In this document: piece after piece, positions 41,122 to 52,199 of the stretch
Position numbering within the stretch: position 1 is the first letter of the stretch
Layout of the letters: each line of letters begins with the position of its first letter
The notes under the pieces: model-generated
Told to the model about the DNA's origin: nothing
Seen by the model: only the letters and a program-made list of their open reading frames with translations
Databases searched by the model: none
Made by a program: the position numbers and the translations under genes
DNA from: Symsagittifera roscoffensis
Taxonomy: Eukaryota; Xenacoelomorpha; Acoela; Convolutidae
Assembly (NCBI RefSeq): GCF_963678635.1
Contig: NW_026971690.1
Location: 42,141 to 106,140 of the forward strand
Reading direction: 5' to 3'
DNA length: 64,000 nt

Positions 41122-42367
41122 ATGGAGTCAAATGACCACTTATATGAAAATACAGAATTTATATTAGCCAAAAGAAAAGAAGCTACTTCTTCGGACGGAA
41201 AGGTAAGCAAAACTGCCCTTATTAATGCGAAGCACTAAATGTTTTGACTGAACTTTAAGGTTTATGGAGCAGAAATAACATAAATATCATTAACAAATTA
41301 AATGTAATAAAATAAACTGAAAATTTTTTTCTAAAATTTGTTATTTTTTCTATGAAAATCAACCCCCCCCCCCACACGCCATATAAAAAACAAGAGAATA
41401 GATTTTGCTCCTTGTAACAAATCAATTATGACAAATAAGCATCCTTTAACCAATTTGAAACGATTTTTAAAACTGATTAAACCTCCGCTTATGCGTTAAT
41501 ACCGCGAATTAAATCGCGCGTTAATTGTGCCAAGTTGGAAAAAATTGCAAACTTTAAACCCCCGTAATTTTTTTAAAAAAAGGTCACAGGTGAAATATCG
41601 TTTCAAGTTTAAGCTCAAGACAACAATACCTTTTGAATGATAAAAAAATCCGTAAGAAATGGCTAGTTAAAAAGCCGAAATTTGTCTGAATTTGTCGTAT
41701 CGAAAGTCGGAACAACAAGAATGATCATATCAAGTCAAAGCCCTCAATGTTTCAACTGTGTTTTAAGGTCTGTGAAGTGGTGTTCCTTTTTAATAAATGA
41801 TGAATTTTTCGAAAAAAAGGAAAGTCTTTGTCGCATTCGGAGAATTGTCGCCTTGCTCTTAGTTTTTTCATTTCCGATGATTTTACAGCACTGGTCTAAT
41901 TTTACAGTCTCAATTTTCCTTAGTGTTAAATTCATAGCTTGAATTTTTGTTCTTTTCCATTAACCAATACCGCGTTAAATGTCAGGAATCTATCAAATAT
42001 GACACAAATCCAAATATTTCAGAGGCATTTGCTAACTTTAAATCAGAACTAAATTTGAAACTTGCAGCAACTGAATGTGATTGAAGCAATCGATGCAACC
42101 ATTCAGATTTAACATGATTACGCTTAAGCAGATGATATAGCATATATATTTTTTGTAAACTCGATATGCTATTAGTGACGAATAGTTTTCGTGTTTTAGC
42201 TCGCTGTTATTGACGAAAGTAGTGAAGATTCTGAAACTGACGAGACAACGAGAGTTTCTGAAGATGCTGAAAAAGCAGAGACTACCAAAACACCAATGAT
42301 GGCTCCTTCAGCTCATTCCGGGACTGAAACTCTATCTCAAATCGAAGGTGGTCCTGTCGTTGCATAA
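41122..42367 (+). CDS. Candidate small two-exon host gene, acidic 82-aa product
   Basis: Exon 41,122-41,202 encodes 27 residues from ATG and ends at AAAG|GTAAGC. Exon 42,200-42,367 follows a GTGTTTTAG acceptor, keeps phase 0, encodes 55 residues rich in Glu/Asp/Ser/Thr ('DESSEDSETDETT') and ends TAA. AATAAA follows at 42,497. An AAACTTTCAG just before the ATG could instead make the first exon internal, with more exons upstream. The product is hydrophilic, with no signal peptide or known domain. The intron contains the right arm of the R1 inverted repeat. Transcript evidence is lacking. Confidence 0.4.
41330..41714 (-). repeat. Interspersed repeat R1, inverted right arm
   Basis: Reverse complement of 37,594-38,040 over about 385 bases, including the C-run (41,366-41,377) that mirrors the G-rich GGCGTGTGGGGG end. 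It lies within the intron of the candidate gene 41,122-42,367. Confidence 0.75.
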
Positions 42368-42496
42368 TGAGTATAAAATGCGATCGATAAAACTCGTTAT
42401 ATGGAATTTAGCTTTTTTTTGTGATTTTAAGCTCAAAAAACTTGATGTTTTTCATGAAAAACTAGTTTTAAATATTTATTGTAGAGCTTATTTGAC

Positions 42497-42502
42497 AATA
42501 AA
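42497..42502 (+). terminator. Polyadenylation signal AATAAA
   Basis: A canonical hexamer 130 bases after the stop of the candidate gene 41,122-42,367; another AATAAA follows at about 42,515. Confidence 0.35.
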
Positions 42503-42599
42503 GATGTTGAAAAAAATAAAAGCTGTAGAAAAAAAACAAAACGTTTCATTTTTTGTTGTTTATTCAATTTTGAAAACAAATTTTTTCGATCATGCCTAA

Positions 42600-43170
42600 T
42601 TTAATTTAATTATATATTTTAAATGAAAATGGTCAGAACATTCTGTGCTACTTGCTTCTTTTTCTTTTCGTTTTCCAGTCAAAATCAGGTACCACAAATA
42701 ATTATGGGAATGGATTGAGTGATATATTATCAAAAAATTTTCAGTCGTGATTCGAACGACGTTAAAAAATCTACAAAAAATTGTCCCAGTTTTGAGAAAA
42801 ACAGGTTTAATTTTTAACCTAAGTTCGAGCAAACATTGCAAGCAAGAAAGCTTACAATAGATTTTTTTTTGCTTAATTTAGACCGTGCAAACTTGGTTTT
42901 ACCGATACAATTGTTTTTCTGAATTTTGTTAGCGCCATTTCAGAATTAAAAACATCATTTTTTCGAACTTTTTTAACGATATTTTTTTGTATTTTTGTCA
43001 TTTTTCTACACAAATGTTGCTTTCTTTTCCTTTCCCCCTTTCAAATTACCGAGTTCTACGTTTGCTTTACGTGATATTACGGCTAAATCCGTGATACTAC
43101 GCTGTAAAGAAAAAAGAACAAATCTGTTCACAATTGTCGATTTGTTCACCACGCCAAATTTCGTTGCATT
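42600..43170. other. No supported feature
   Basis: AT-rich sequence. A TTTTCCAG...CAG|GTACC pattern near 42,670-42,690 could bound a tiny exon, but no coding frame supports it. Confidence 0.3.
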
Positions 43171-43332
43171 ATGACAACGTTGAATAAGCTTTTCAAAAAT
43201 GAATTTGAAAGGGGGGACTGGAAAAGAGACAAGTGTTGTCCAATTTGCCTATTTTACAAGGACTGCCGATTATTTCTTGGTTCCAGTTTTTCGTTCAGAT
43301 CCTTTTATAGCACCAAGCAGAAAAAACACTAA
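43171..43332 (+). CDS. Possible small Cys-containing ORF (53 aa)
   Basis: ATG to TAA, 53 codons. The centre reads 'KCCPICLFYKDC', a Cys cluster that could be half of a zinc-binding site, with mixed basic/acidic flanks. It is unusual for the AT-rich background, but there are no neighbours, no signal peptide and no homologue that I recognise. It may be an exon of a larger gene or a chance frame. Confidence 0.22.
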   Translation: MTTLNKLFKNEFERGDWKRDKCCPICLFYKDCRLFLGSSFSFRSFYSTKQKKH

Positions 43333-44134
43333 TTTAAAAGATTTTTTTTTTGCGTTTCGAAGACTATGGTCGGCTGTGCTACTTGCACAATAACCGGCTA
43401 TTCTTGTTTTTTTAGATATTATTAATTTCTAAATCACTAGCACATAGTTTCAGATAGATGATTTCATTGAAAGAACCTTTCTTCTCTGCCGCGGGAACCT
43501 TAAATGGAACCTCTGTGTACTTTCGTTTCGAAGTTGAATTTTGTGTTCAAATGAATTTTGAAATTCTGATTTTTTTTGCTGCTGTTTCAGTGTCAAAAAT
43601 ATGAGTTTTAATGATTTTGATACTTGCTTATTTGCAGCAACTACAGCGTAGAAAATACCAAAAAATTGATTGTTTTATGCCTAATTTTTATTATGTAATA
43701 TCCCTGTTTGACTAATGTATCGACACTGGTGAATCGAAACTTTTGTCGGCCCATTGATTTTGGTTTGAAAAGTGGACATTCGGTCGACCCAGACGATCAA
43801 TTTATAATTCGAGCACATCAATTTTTTCTGTGGTAGCAGCTTTATTCTTCGTCTAGGATTTATACACGACAATTGATTTTTCATATCGCTTGTTAAAAGA
43901 TTACCTCAAACAAAAAAAAAACTCATCAGCATTAACTTTTGAGTTTTGAAAACAAAATAAGCCCAAAATATTTTGTTACGAGTACATGTATAAATGATGA
44001 ACCATGCTCACTAACTATAGAATGTGCATACATAAAAACATTTTAAAAAAATATAAACTAAATCAATACACGAAAAGTGAACTAATTTGAATAACTGCTG
44101 AGTGCGTTCGACATAAAACTGTTTTTTTTTCTAG
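43333..44134. other. No supported feature
   Basis: No coding block, repeat or RNA gene recognised; low GC with A/T runs. Confidence 0.35.
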
Positions 44135-44280
44135 TAATCCCAATAATCACTCGTTGGAAGAGAGATGGAAGTGGTAACGTGGTGAAGAAACAGTCGAAGC
44201 CCCTGTTGCAGTTTTTGGGAGTGAAATTTGGAGGAGAGAGCAAGTGGTCTCTACCCTCTTGTGAGTTTCTTGTCACTTAA
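44135..44280 (+). CDS. Possible terminal or internal exon (48 codons)
   Basis: After a strong polypyrimidine tract and CTAG acceptor (44,134), a phase-1 frame runs 47 codons to TAA (44,278), with unusual content for this region ('TRWKRDGSGNVVKKQSKP', 'GVKFGGESKW'). A GTGAGT donor-like site lies inside it at 44,261. No partner exon was found. Treat it as a hint only. Confidence 0.22.
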
Positions 44281-45441
44281 GTTTCTAAAAAACGTCAGAC
44301 TAACTTTATTTTATTTTTGCTGTTTGCTTGAAATGTTTATTCACATTTTGTTCAAGAATCCTATTTTTTGTGGCCCAGATTTTGCATAGCCAAGGCAAGG
44401 GGCAAGTTTTTGAAACTGGTGCAACATTTTGTTGCACCACAGGAAAAATTTTGATGCAATAAAAAAGTTTTACGGAGATCACGAAAAAAAGTTCTTTGAC
44501 AAGCGAGCATTCCCCTTCTTATTCAAGGGGTATCAAAGGGACGATTCTTTGTTTGGTCAGGGGTCGAACACCTGAGGAAAGGGCTGCTGCACCAACGCCC
44601 TCCCCGAAACCCCCCTACGCAAAACCGTCACAAATTGAACATCGACTTTGCTGAATTTATCTATTTACACTCATATGGTCAAAAACAAACTTACGAGCTT
44701 ATATCGGTTGATCGTGACAAACATTGGTCAACAGAGAAAGAAATCACGAATGGTTCCAAAAACACATAAAATTCATTTTTTTTCCAAATCAGCTTAGGAT
44801 CAGAATAACTTCTCTCAAAACTGCCAGATATCTTCTTTCAAGTTTAGTTTTTAGGGTCAAAAACTTTTTATCTGCGCTTTGTAGAATTTGGCAACATCAA
44901 ACCTTTGTTATTATTCAGCTCATCATTTTAATTACGAAAAGATACAGCAAACCTTGTCCTGAGCATCTGCTAAAGTTTGCGTAGACCCCTTTTCACAAAA
45001 GTAATTGGATCGGTTGAACAGGTGCCAAAGAAGAAAAGCAAGCAATGCATTTCAGCCAAAACACCCAAGACAAGCATTAAGACTCTCGGATGGTGCCTAA
45101 ACACCTACAACAGGCAGTTAAAAACACTTTGCATTCTGTTTTGCACTCGAATCAGATGATGCGCAGATGATATAAATTTCATGACAAATAAAAGGTTTGC
45201 TTCGATCGTCAATCAATCAAACTTCGAAGTCCAAATCTACCTCGAAACTAAACTTATTATCAGAGAATTTCTGCATTTCAGTTAGGCTGATTTTACTAGA
45301 GTTAATGAAATGATGACAAAATAGCTAATCATTCAAGCAAGCTACACGATACAGACAGAACAATCGAGCTGAACTCCTCGAAAATTACAAAAGGGGAGAA
45401 AGTTAAAGAAGGTGGATTTGTGCACAATACCAGAGGACATA
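44281..45441. other. No firm feature; weak coding-like frames
   Basis: Frames 44,724-44,984 and 44,977-45,159 are basic and could be the upstream part of the gag remnant that follows, but no motif proves this. Confidence 0.3.
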
Positions 45442-45975
45442 ATGGACACTTTTCAAATTCGTGACTTTTCTCGAGCCGAGTGGGAAAACCTGCCCGATCA
45501 AGTATTGAAAAGAGGGGCCAAAAAGTAGCAGACGACCTTAAAGGGAGAAAACAAGCAACAGGCGAGAGGGATGAAAAATTTGATCTTTCAACAAGCGCAT
45601 CGGATTATTCCAGTATGGAAGACACGGGGTCAGGAGAAGTTCCAGACAAACGAAAAGCAAGGAACCTCAACAGTTCTGAGATTCCGTAAAACACTCGATC
45701 TTAGGAGATCTTAGAGGAAGAACTATCAAGGGGGCACCACTAATGGTGGCACTTCAAGAATACCGAAGGATACGAACAGTTTTCAAGACGAGAAACGACA
45801 GACCCTATAAAGACGCGACTGGGGCTGCTCGAGGGACATCTGTTCCAAAAAAATTTCGCCTATGTAAATCTAGATGAGGGCATATCAAAGAACCCATGTT
45901 GGAGAATTGACTTAGACAAGTATTAACAGACAATGGGGCGACAATAATTTGAAATTTCAAACAGAGAACCCATTT
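45442..45975 (+). pseudogene. Possible gag-protease remnant
   Basis: From ATG 45,442 the text 'DTFQIRDFSRAEWENLP' continues after a frameshift near 45,525 into a charged 'ADDLKGRKQATGERDEKF' stretch. Near 45,855-45,900 the pieces 'FRLCKSR', 'GHIKEP' and 'CW' can be read across a TGA and a frameshift as a damaged zinc knuckle with its first Cys replaced. 'LTDNGATII' (about 45,920) resembles a damaged D-T/S-G-A protease motif. The order knuckle then protease fits a retroelement. All links are weak. Confidence 0.3.
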
Positions 45976-47254
45976 TTTTTAGAAAACTGAGAATAAACTC
46001 CTATTGTTATTGTAAAGTTATTTACTTAAGGTAGTAAAAAATATATATTTCAGCTGAGAGGGCCTGTGGTACTGCCCGCTACTGCGCTAGCAGCAACGTT
46101 TCCTCGAGGCGTTTTTTTATGTATGTAAATATCTATGTCTTATTATAATTAAACTTTTTCCAAGGTCACTAAGTTGCAAACCTTCGGTTAGCAGCTAAAG
46201 AACTGCGCTCAATTATGCTGATAACAGCAGAACTAAAAGAAAATAGTAAAGGAAAATTGATAACTTTAATTTTATGGAATTACAGTATTAGTTTTTATCT
46301 CGAGTCAGTCAGGTAGTATATCACAGAAACAAATTATGCAAAAATTGTACAAGTTTTATGCCTAATTTATCGACAACTATATTTTTTGAAGAACCGCCCA
46401 TGGCCAAGAGATTCCTCGATGGATGAATCCTAGCACATCGTATCAAATGACACAGATGCATTTAAAACAGCTGCTATTTGCAAAATCAATGTGTGACCAA
46501 AAGCGAACAGTCGCACAAATGGAGAACACTGCCTTGAGATCGAAATAAAACGGTCATCTTACATATCAAAACCGACCAGCTTCTGGCTACCAAGAACAAC
46601 ACTGGAATCGAATTCTGCAATTAACCCAAGTCGTGATGAACAAAAAAAAAGATTTTTTTTTGCGCAACCAGCATTTGTTTTTTCATTTTTTTTTACAATT
46701 TCCATGAAAATTGTTTTAGTTGTCAGAACCAGTGGCGATTAAAAAACAAGGGCAGCTGACGCCCTTTGCTACCATCGTCACGGTTTTGACCTCGAAATTG
46801 TATTTTTGGGACATCGGAAAATCAATTTGGTCGACTTATGAAAAGACGACAAAATATTCAAATTTTTGTTTGAAAAATCATCCCCCTCAAGGAAATCGTA
46901 GATCAGCACCGGGTCTAAATATTTTACATTATTTTGCCAAGCCAGCAGGTAAACTTCCACGCTAAGCTAGGTACCTTAGAAGCCTGATTGAAACAAAACA
47001 AAAAAACGAGGTTTCAGAAAAAAAAACGATCTCTTTTATAGACTTTCCAACCCCTCCCCCTGCCCGACTCATGCAAAAGGAGGATTCGCTTCTGGTACAA
47101 AAACTGATTGATTTGAGCCATTGAGTTAGCTTAGCCCTTTTTGGAGTTGGTTATTCTCCAAAAGTAATAGTTAGGGCGATACCGAAAATATATATCTCAT
47201 CCACAAAAAAAAATATTTGAGTTTAAATATTTAAAATTGTTTCAATTTAAATTC
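45976..47254. other. No supported feature
   Basis: The plus frame 46,720-46,965 follows an ATTGTTTTAG acceptor-like site and ends TAA, but has no recognisable motif. The rest is non-coding AT-rich sequence. Confidence 0.3.
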
Positions 47255-48881
47255 ATGTTCGAGATGACTGTGATTGACAATTTAAGCAATTCATGGAAGT
47301 TGGAAAATTTCCGCAATAACTGTTCTGTTTTAGCTTCTTCGAAAAAAATGCTACCCATTGAGGTAAGTTCTCGACATTTGCTGATCTTTTAGTTTTGAAA
47401 AACTGATCAAAATTATTGCTTTCCCTGAATTACAAAAACTAACTAAATTTGGTTCATTGGACCTGATCCATCATTTATCTGCTTTTTTTATTTTGAATTT
47501 ACTTAAATTGAAAAAAGAAAAAAAATTTATAGATGCAGCATCAAAATCGTTGTTCCCGACAAGAAATCATGCAAAAAAAAAACGTTATATTCCAGCTTTC
47601 CAAAAATTGGTTTTATTCTGATTGGCTGGATAACCACAAACTGATTTTTAGCAAGATGGGTATAGGGAGGTGGCTGTTGATTGCGGAGACGAACTTCCAG
47701 AGTTAAATAACGACCAGCTTCAAGGTGCGATCATCAGTTTATAATTGCTTGTTAATCGTTTTTTTTCGAATCGGTAAAAGTTCCTACCACCACAAGTTGG
47801 AGACATCTAACAATACTATTTAGGTTTTTGAACCAAATAAATATAAAGTCCATAGCCCTTGCAAGAAACGTACAGGAACCGCAGTTCAAAACAAGTATTC
47901 AATATAACCAATTATATGCTTGATAGCTATCACTGTAAAATACTTAGAACTAACCAATCCATGACTAAAACTTACTATAAATTGTAAGGCTGAAAATTTT
48001 TAGAATTTCAGCGACAGAACAGAATAAATATAATTTAGCAAACAGTCGTTCTCCTTCAGAACAGTTCCTGATAACTAATATCGCAAATACCGGTATAAAC
48101 TAGATCTATTGAGACTAGGAGATCTAAGAGTAAGATTAAGATCGGTAATAGACTAAGAAGTTGCACGAATCTGTCCGGCCGAAAATAAGATGGCGCGACG
48201 AACAGACGGTGTACGTTATCCGAAATTACTCTTTGAGAAAGCCACCCCGGACTTAAATTCAATACTTCAGTCAGTCCACAGCTTTTGCAAAAAACAAACT
48301 TCAGTCAGTTCTCATTTTTTTGTTGTGTCCAAGACGGAGAACTTCATAAAAAAATAATTTTTTCTTATTACGATACATTTCCAAGTTGTAATTTTAAAGT
48401 AATAATTTGAATTGAGCCGAAAGTTCCAAATAAATTGAAGACTATCAAAAAAGCGTTAGCACGGATGTTGAACATCAAATCATGCACTATGGTTAGACGA
48501 GGCACCAACCAAAAAAAGCTATAGGTAATTTCAGCTAAAACACTCGAATTTCGCGTTTCGTAGATGAAAATTTTTTTGAGCCAATTGAAGCGTTATTTAA
48601 CACTCGATCATTTCCTGACTGAAATGAAATATTTTTCAGAGTTTTTTGCCACGAAAGCAATGAAGATGGAAGTTTGCAACGTGATTGGGAGAATAGTTGT
48701 CAATTTCCACGACGGAACCGGAAAATACCTGGGCAAACGCGATATTGGCCAATCCGATAGCTTCTCAGACTGCTCTAAAATGTTGGCATGGGTCGACGTC
48801 AGTGGAAGAGATGAAATCAAAACTGGTCACGTTGAATTTGTTCACAAAGTGTGCGAAGAAAGGAGTGCTTACTGGAATTGA
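47255..48881 (+). CDS. Candidate three-exon host gene spanning an LTR
   Basis: Exon a 47,255-47,362 (36 codons from ATG) ends GAG|GTAAGT. Exon b 47,652-47,724 follows TTTTTAG and ends CAAG|GTGCGA, phase 1. Exon c 48,640-48,881 follows ATTTTTCAG, also needs phase 1, and ends TGA. Exon c encodes 'VIGRIVVNFHDGTGKYLGKR' and four Cys in about 80 residues, and has balanced codon use unlike the surroundings. If spliced, the second intron holds the decayed LTR at 47,874-48,261. An alternative is that exon b reads through to TAA at 47,742. No family is recognised. Confidence 0.35.
47874..48261 (+). repeat. Decayed LTR related to the 14.1-37.0 kb element
   Basis: Colinear with the 410-bp LTR but shorter and diverged. 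The shared end part includes CTAGATCTATTGAG, TAGACTAAGAAGTTGCACGAATCT, TCCGGCCGAAAATAAGATGG and CGAAATTACTCT. The AATAAA and the TATCACTGTAAA region are also recognisable. It could be a solo LTR or the 5' end of the relic that follows at 49,085. Confidence 0.88.
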
Positions 48882-48903
48882 TTTGAACAGAAATGCAATA
48901 ATT

Positions 48904-49075
48904 TTGGACCAAGTTAACACCATCTCCCCTAAACTTGGTTCTTAGTTGGAAATTTTCAGCCAATCAGAATCGTGCATTTTACATGCAGCGCTTAGCAAAT
49001 TTAATTTAATTTAAGCGCTGGTGTGGAGGATCTTAACTTGGTCTATTAGGGGGGAACGATGTTAACTTGATCCAA
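48904..49075. mobile_element. MITE-A copy 1 (172 bp)
   Basis: Ends are TTGGACCAAGTTAAC... and its inverted partner ...GTTAACTTGATCCAA, with a C-run/G-run just inside. It contains AATCAGAATCGTG-type sequence and a second internal pair (CTTGGTTC/GATCTTAACTTGG). The reverse complement of the whole unit matches 60,896-61,035. It lies 22 bases after the stop of the candidate gene. Confidence 0.8.
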
Positions 49076-49084
49076 TTTTTTTAT

Positions 49085-51130
49085 TCAGGGTATCTCTTCC
49101 TAGGAAACCGCTCATAAATTAAATAATACAAAAAACATCTTTTGATAATAAACATGCACAAAAACCTATCACCATTACATGTTTTTGGAGATAAATCAAT
49201 CAAAGAAAACCAAGTTTTTACAAGAACTCCTACTTGTTAAAAAAACAGAGTTCATTTTGTAGACATATTCTAGCGACGCACTTGTTTTTGGGATACCGTC
49301 GTCCCATGGGGATCAAAAAGCAGCCACAACATAGTACAATTGAATCCAGATTTTAAAAAAATTATCTCTTCACATCATACCCAGTTTTAATGCAACCACT
49401 AACGACTTTTTCACCAGAAAGCTTTCGCGCAATAACTAGAAATCTAAGTAATGTTTTCCAATCAATTAGATTTTACTCAGAATCCCATTTACAACATCGA
49501 ATCAGAACACAACAATTTCAAGAACTCGTCACTAAAATGGATACAATTCAATGACACTCTAAAGATCAGAACGTGAGAAAACTCGTTGAAACAGCAGGCT
49601 ACTCAAATACCTAGACACAAGATTACATTAGATATTTCAAGAAATCAAAGAACTTTCTATCTTAACGGAGAAAAATCTGTTGAAAAATATGAAAAAGTAT
49701 AAACTCGATATACATTGCACTAATAAAAAACTAGATCATGTAATCGATCATGCACTAATGATTCATAGCTTGCGAATAGATATAGCCGCTCATATCAATA
49801 ATTTTTAACTGACTTTTAGTTTCTTCACTCCCAAAGAATGAGATATGAATTGTACCCAAGAGTTTATGTGAAGACCAAACTAAACCACACTCACATTTGT
49901 TATCCTTTTATTCATAGTTTGCATTCACAAAATCCACAATATTGCTATCTGGCTAAAAATTACACATCACTTTGTTTTTTGAATATTACTTACTGCATCA
50001 AAGGCACGAACCTGCACAACACAAATTGAACTAAGATCCCGTTCGACAAATGTATATATTTGTCCCCATACGAACAATTTGCTCACCGAAAAGTCTTGCC
50101 CCATGATCATCCCACAGGAGTGCAACCAATCTATAGAAATGCCACTCTCGCAACTCGTTCATGGCAAAAAATTCAATGACAAACTTTATAATTTAATTAA
50201 AAACACCAACCACGACTTTCAAGTCCTCCCAGAAAAACTCAGGATCATAAAGGCACTTGAGCTTCTTTAGCCAGTACCCAGCACAAGAAATGTAATGAGC
50301 ATGCTAGTTAAGCTTCTAATGGAATCTCCAGAAGTTTCTGATGTTTTTCCCAATAGATTTTTCCCGTATCCGACTCAACGTAAATATGATTTTAGAAGCT
50401 AACTAATTTAAAATATTGCCTCACTATTTTATATCGATAAAAATTGTCACTCTTCTTTTAGATTTCCTCGGTAGCTTTTGAACATGAGAAAACCAAACAA
50501 AAATTAGAAACAAACTCTTATTTACCAAATCAATCGAACAGGTGCTAATCGGTTGCCGTTAATTCAAAAATGTTAAGTAAAATTTTAGCCAAGCAATTAG
50601 TTGTCAATTTCAATGCATGCTGTACAGTTGTCACAAAATGCAATAAAAAAGTAAAAGACGAATAAAATTAAGATGGCACTTGTTTGTTTTATATCACAAA
50701 ATGTATAATTCACCCCAACTTGCCCCTTGAACTCGCCCACTTTCACACAAACTGTTTAAGACTCTTGATAACGTCGCATGACAATTGAAGTATTCAAATG
50801 AATTTCCAATTTCACAAACTATTTGATAACATCATTAAACAGCTTTCACAGATTTCAAAATTTGTTTTAACCCGGTTGAAAAAAAGACTTAGGCTTTTGA
50901 AACAAACGCTGCTTACTAGCACCAACGAACTATCAAAATATACAAAAAAACTCCACTTAACTGAGTATCTTTTTTTGCAAATCAATTTATTATTTAAGCC
51001 ACATGAAGTTTTAAAAAACCTCACATAATCAACTTTAGTCCTGAGTATGCTCTATTGCCGACCTTACGAACTGTGCTTCACGCAAATTTTCCTAAGAGTG
51101 GCTCTAGGGTGAACAACTTTTGAAAATGAA
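49085..51130 (+). pseudogene. Relic of env 3' end and ORF6 from a related element
   Basis: 49,085-49,700 aligns with the end of the env-like gene: TATCACCATTACATGTTTTT, AAAACAGAGTTCATTTTGTAGACA, and 'GGAGAAAAATC' match 32,380-32,610. 49,838-50,290 matches ORF6 ('LNITYCIKGTNLHN' against 'PNFTYCIKDTNLHG', and 'MIIPQECNQSIEMPL' against 'LIPHEFIQPIEIPI'). The ORF6 intron region (about 50,370-50,470) and the 3' spacer up to GTCCTGAGTATGCTCTATTGCCG (51,041) also correspond. Stops are frequent. No 3' LTR was found after it. Confidence 0.8.
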
Positions 51131-51279
51131 AGTCGGAAATTCGTCGAATGTTCACCTTCGTTTTGCCGCTCGTGTAATATGCTCTCTGAAATCTAGTACA
51201 AGTTTATTTCTGCACTTTAGTAATTCAATTTTAGTTGTCCAAAATTGAATTACTTATGTGCAGAAAAAATTTGGAAGTT

Positions 51280-51715
51280 TCTACAAATTCAATAGCTTGC
51301 TTAAATAAAACTTGAACTTTTTAGCGAACTCAAATGTATGAAAGCACTCAAATGACTTCAAAGGATCATTGCTCGATTAGCCCGCGTAGATTTAATATCT
51401 TGTCTAAATAAAACTTGAGTTTTTTGCGAAATGTTTTGCTCTTTGAAACATTTTGAGTTGACTTAAATTCTTATAATTTGATCAGCTTGCTTTAGAATAA
51501 CTACTTTTTTGCAAAAGCTTTCGGTCTAGAACACATCTTGAAATGTGTCAAATTTTCATAGCTTTAATAGCTTGCCTAAGTAAAACATGAGCTTCTTGCA
51601 AATCGATTTCCTCTATGAAATAACCTGAATTGTTTCAAACTTTCATCGCTTTATAGGCTTTCCTAAAACAAACAACCCCTTAGTACATGCATGTATTAAA
51701 AACTTAGAAATGTTT
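51280..51715 (+). repeat. ~90-bp satellite S2, small block
   Basis: Four or five diverged units with AATAGCTTGCTTAAATAAAACTTGAG...TTTTGCGAAA...GAAACA motifs. It is the same family as the long block at 57,780-59,690. Confidence 0.6.
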
Positions 51716-51825
51716 TGTTTTTCATCAAATTTTTTTTCAGAGCCATTCCATTTTTACATGCATTTTGGAGATGAAATACTTTCTGGACAATTTTTCCTTC
51801 TTAAGAAGCCTTTTTGTTCCTACTT

Positions 51826-52190
51826 TCGAAAAAAGCGGCGGAGTAATTGTGCTCGGGGTGGCTTTTTTCTCCAGACAAAATTCGACTTTTAACTAGCAAT
51901 TTTTGACGGAATTGTTTACATATCATTCGAAACGTATTGTTGTCCTGAGCTCATTTTATGAAAACTATCTCAACTGTGATCACCTTTTGTATGGTTATTG
52001 GATTTTAATAGTTTCCAACATATTCAATTTGGGACAATTAACGCGCAATATAGTTCAAGCTATTACTTCCTCATCGGAGATTTAATCCGTATATTTTATT
52101 GAGGCATGCCCTTTGCTCTAATTAAAACTTTGCTATATGCAAAATATATCATTTTGTATATTATCAATTGTGTGGGGGGTGATTTAAAAA
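51826..52190 (+). repeat. Interspersed repeat R1, third copy
   Basis: Direct-orientation copy of 37,594-38,040 with GTGCTCGGGGTGG, AACTAGCAATTTTTGACGGAATT, TTGTTGTCCTGAGCTCA and GGGACAATTAACGCGCAATATAG. It ends near GTGTGGGGGGTGAT. Confidence 0.75.
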
Positions 52191-52199
52191 AACACAAAA

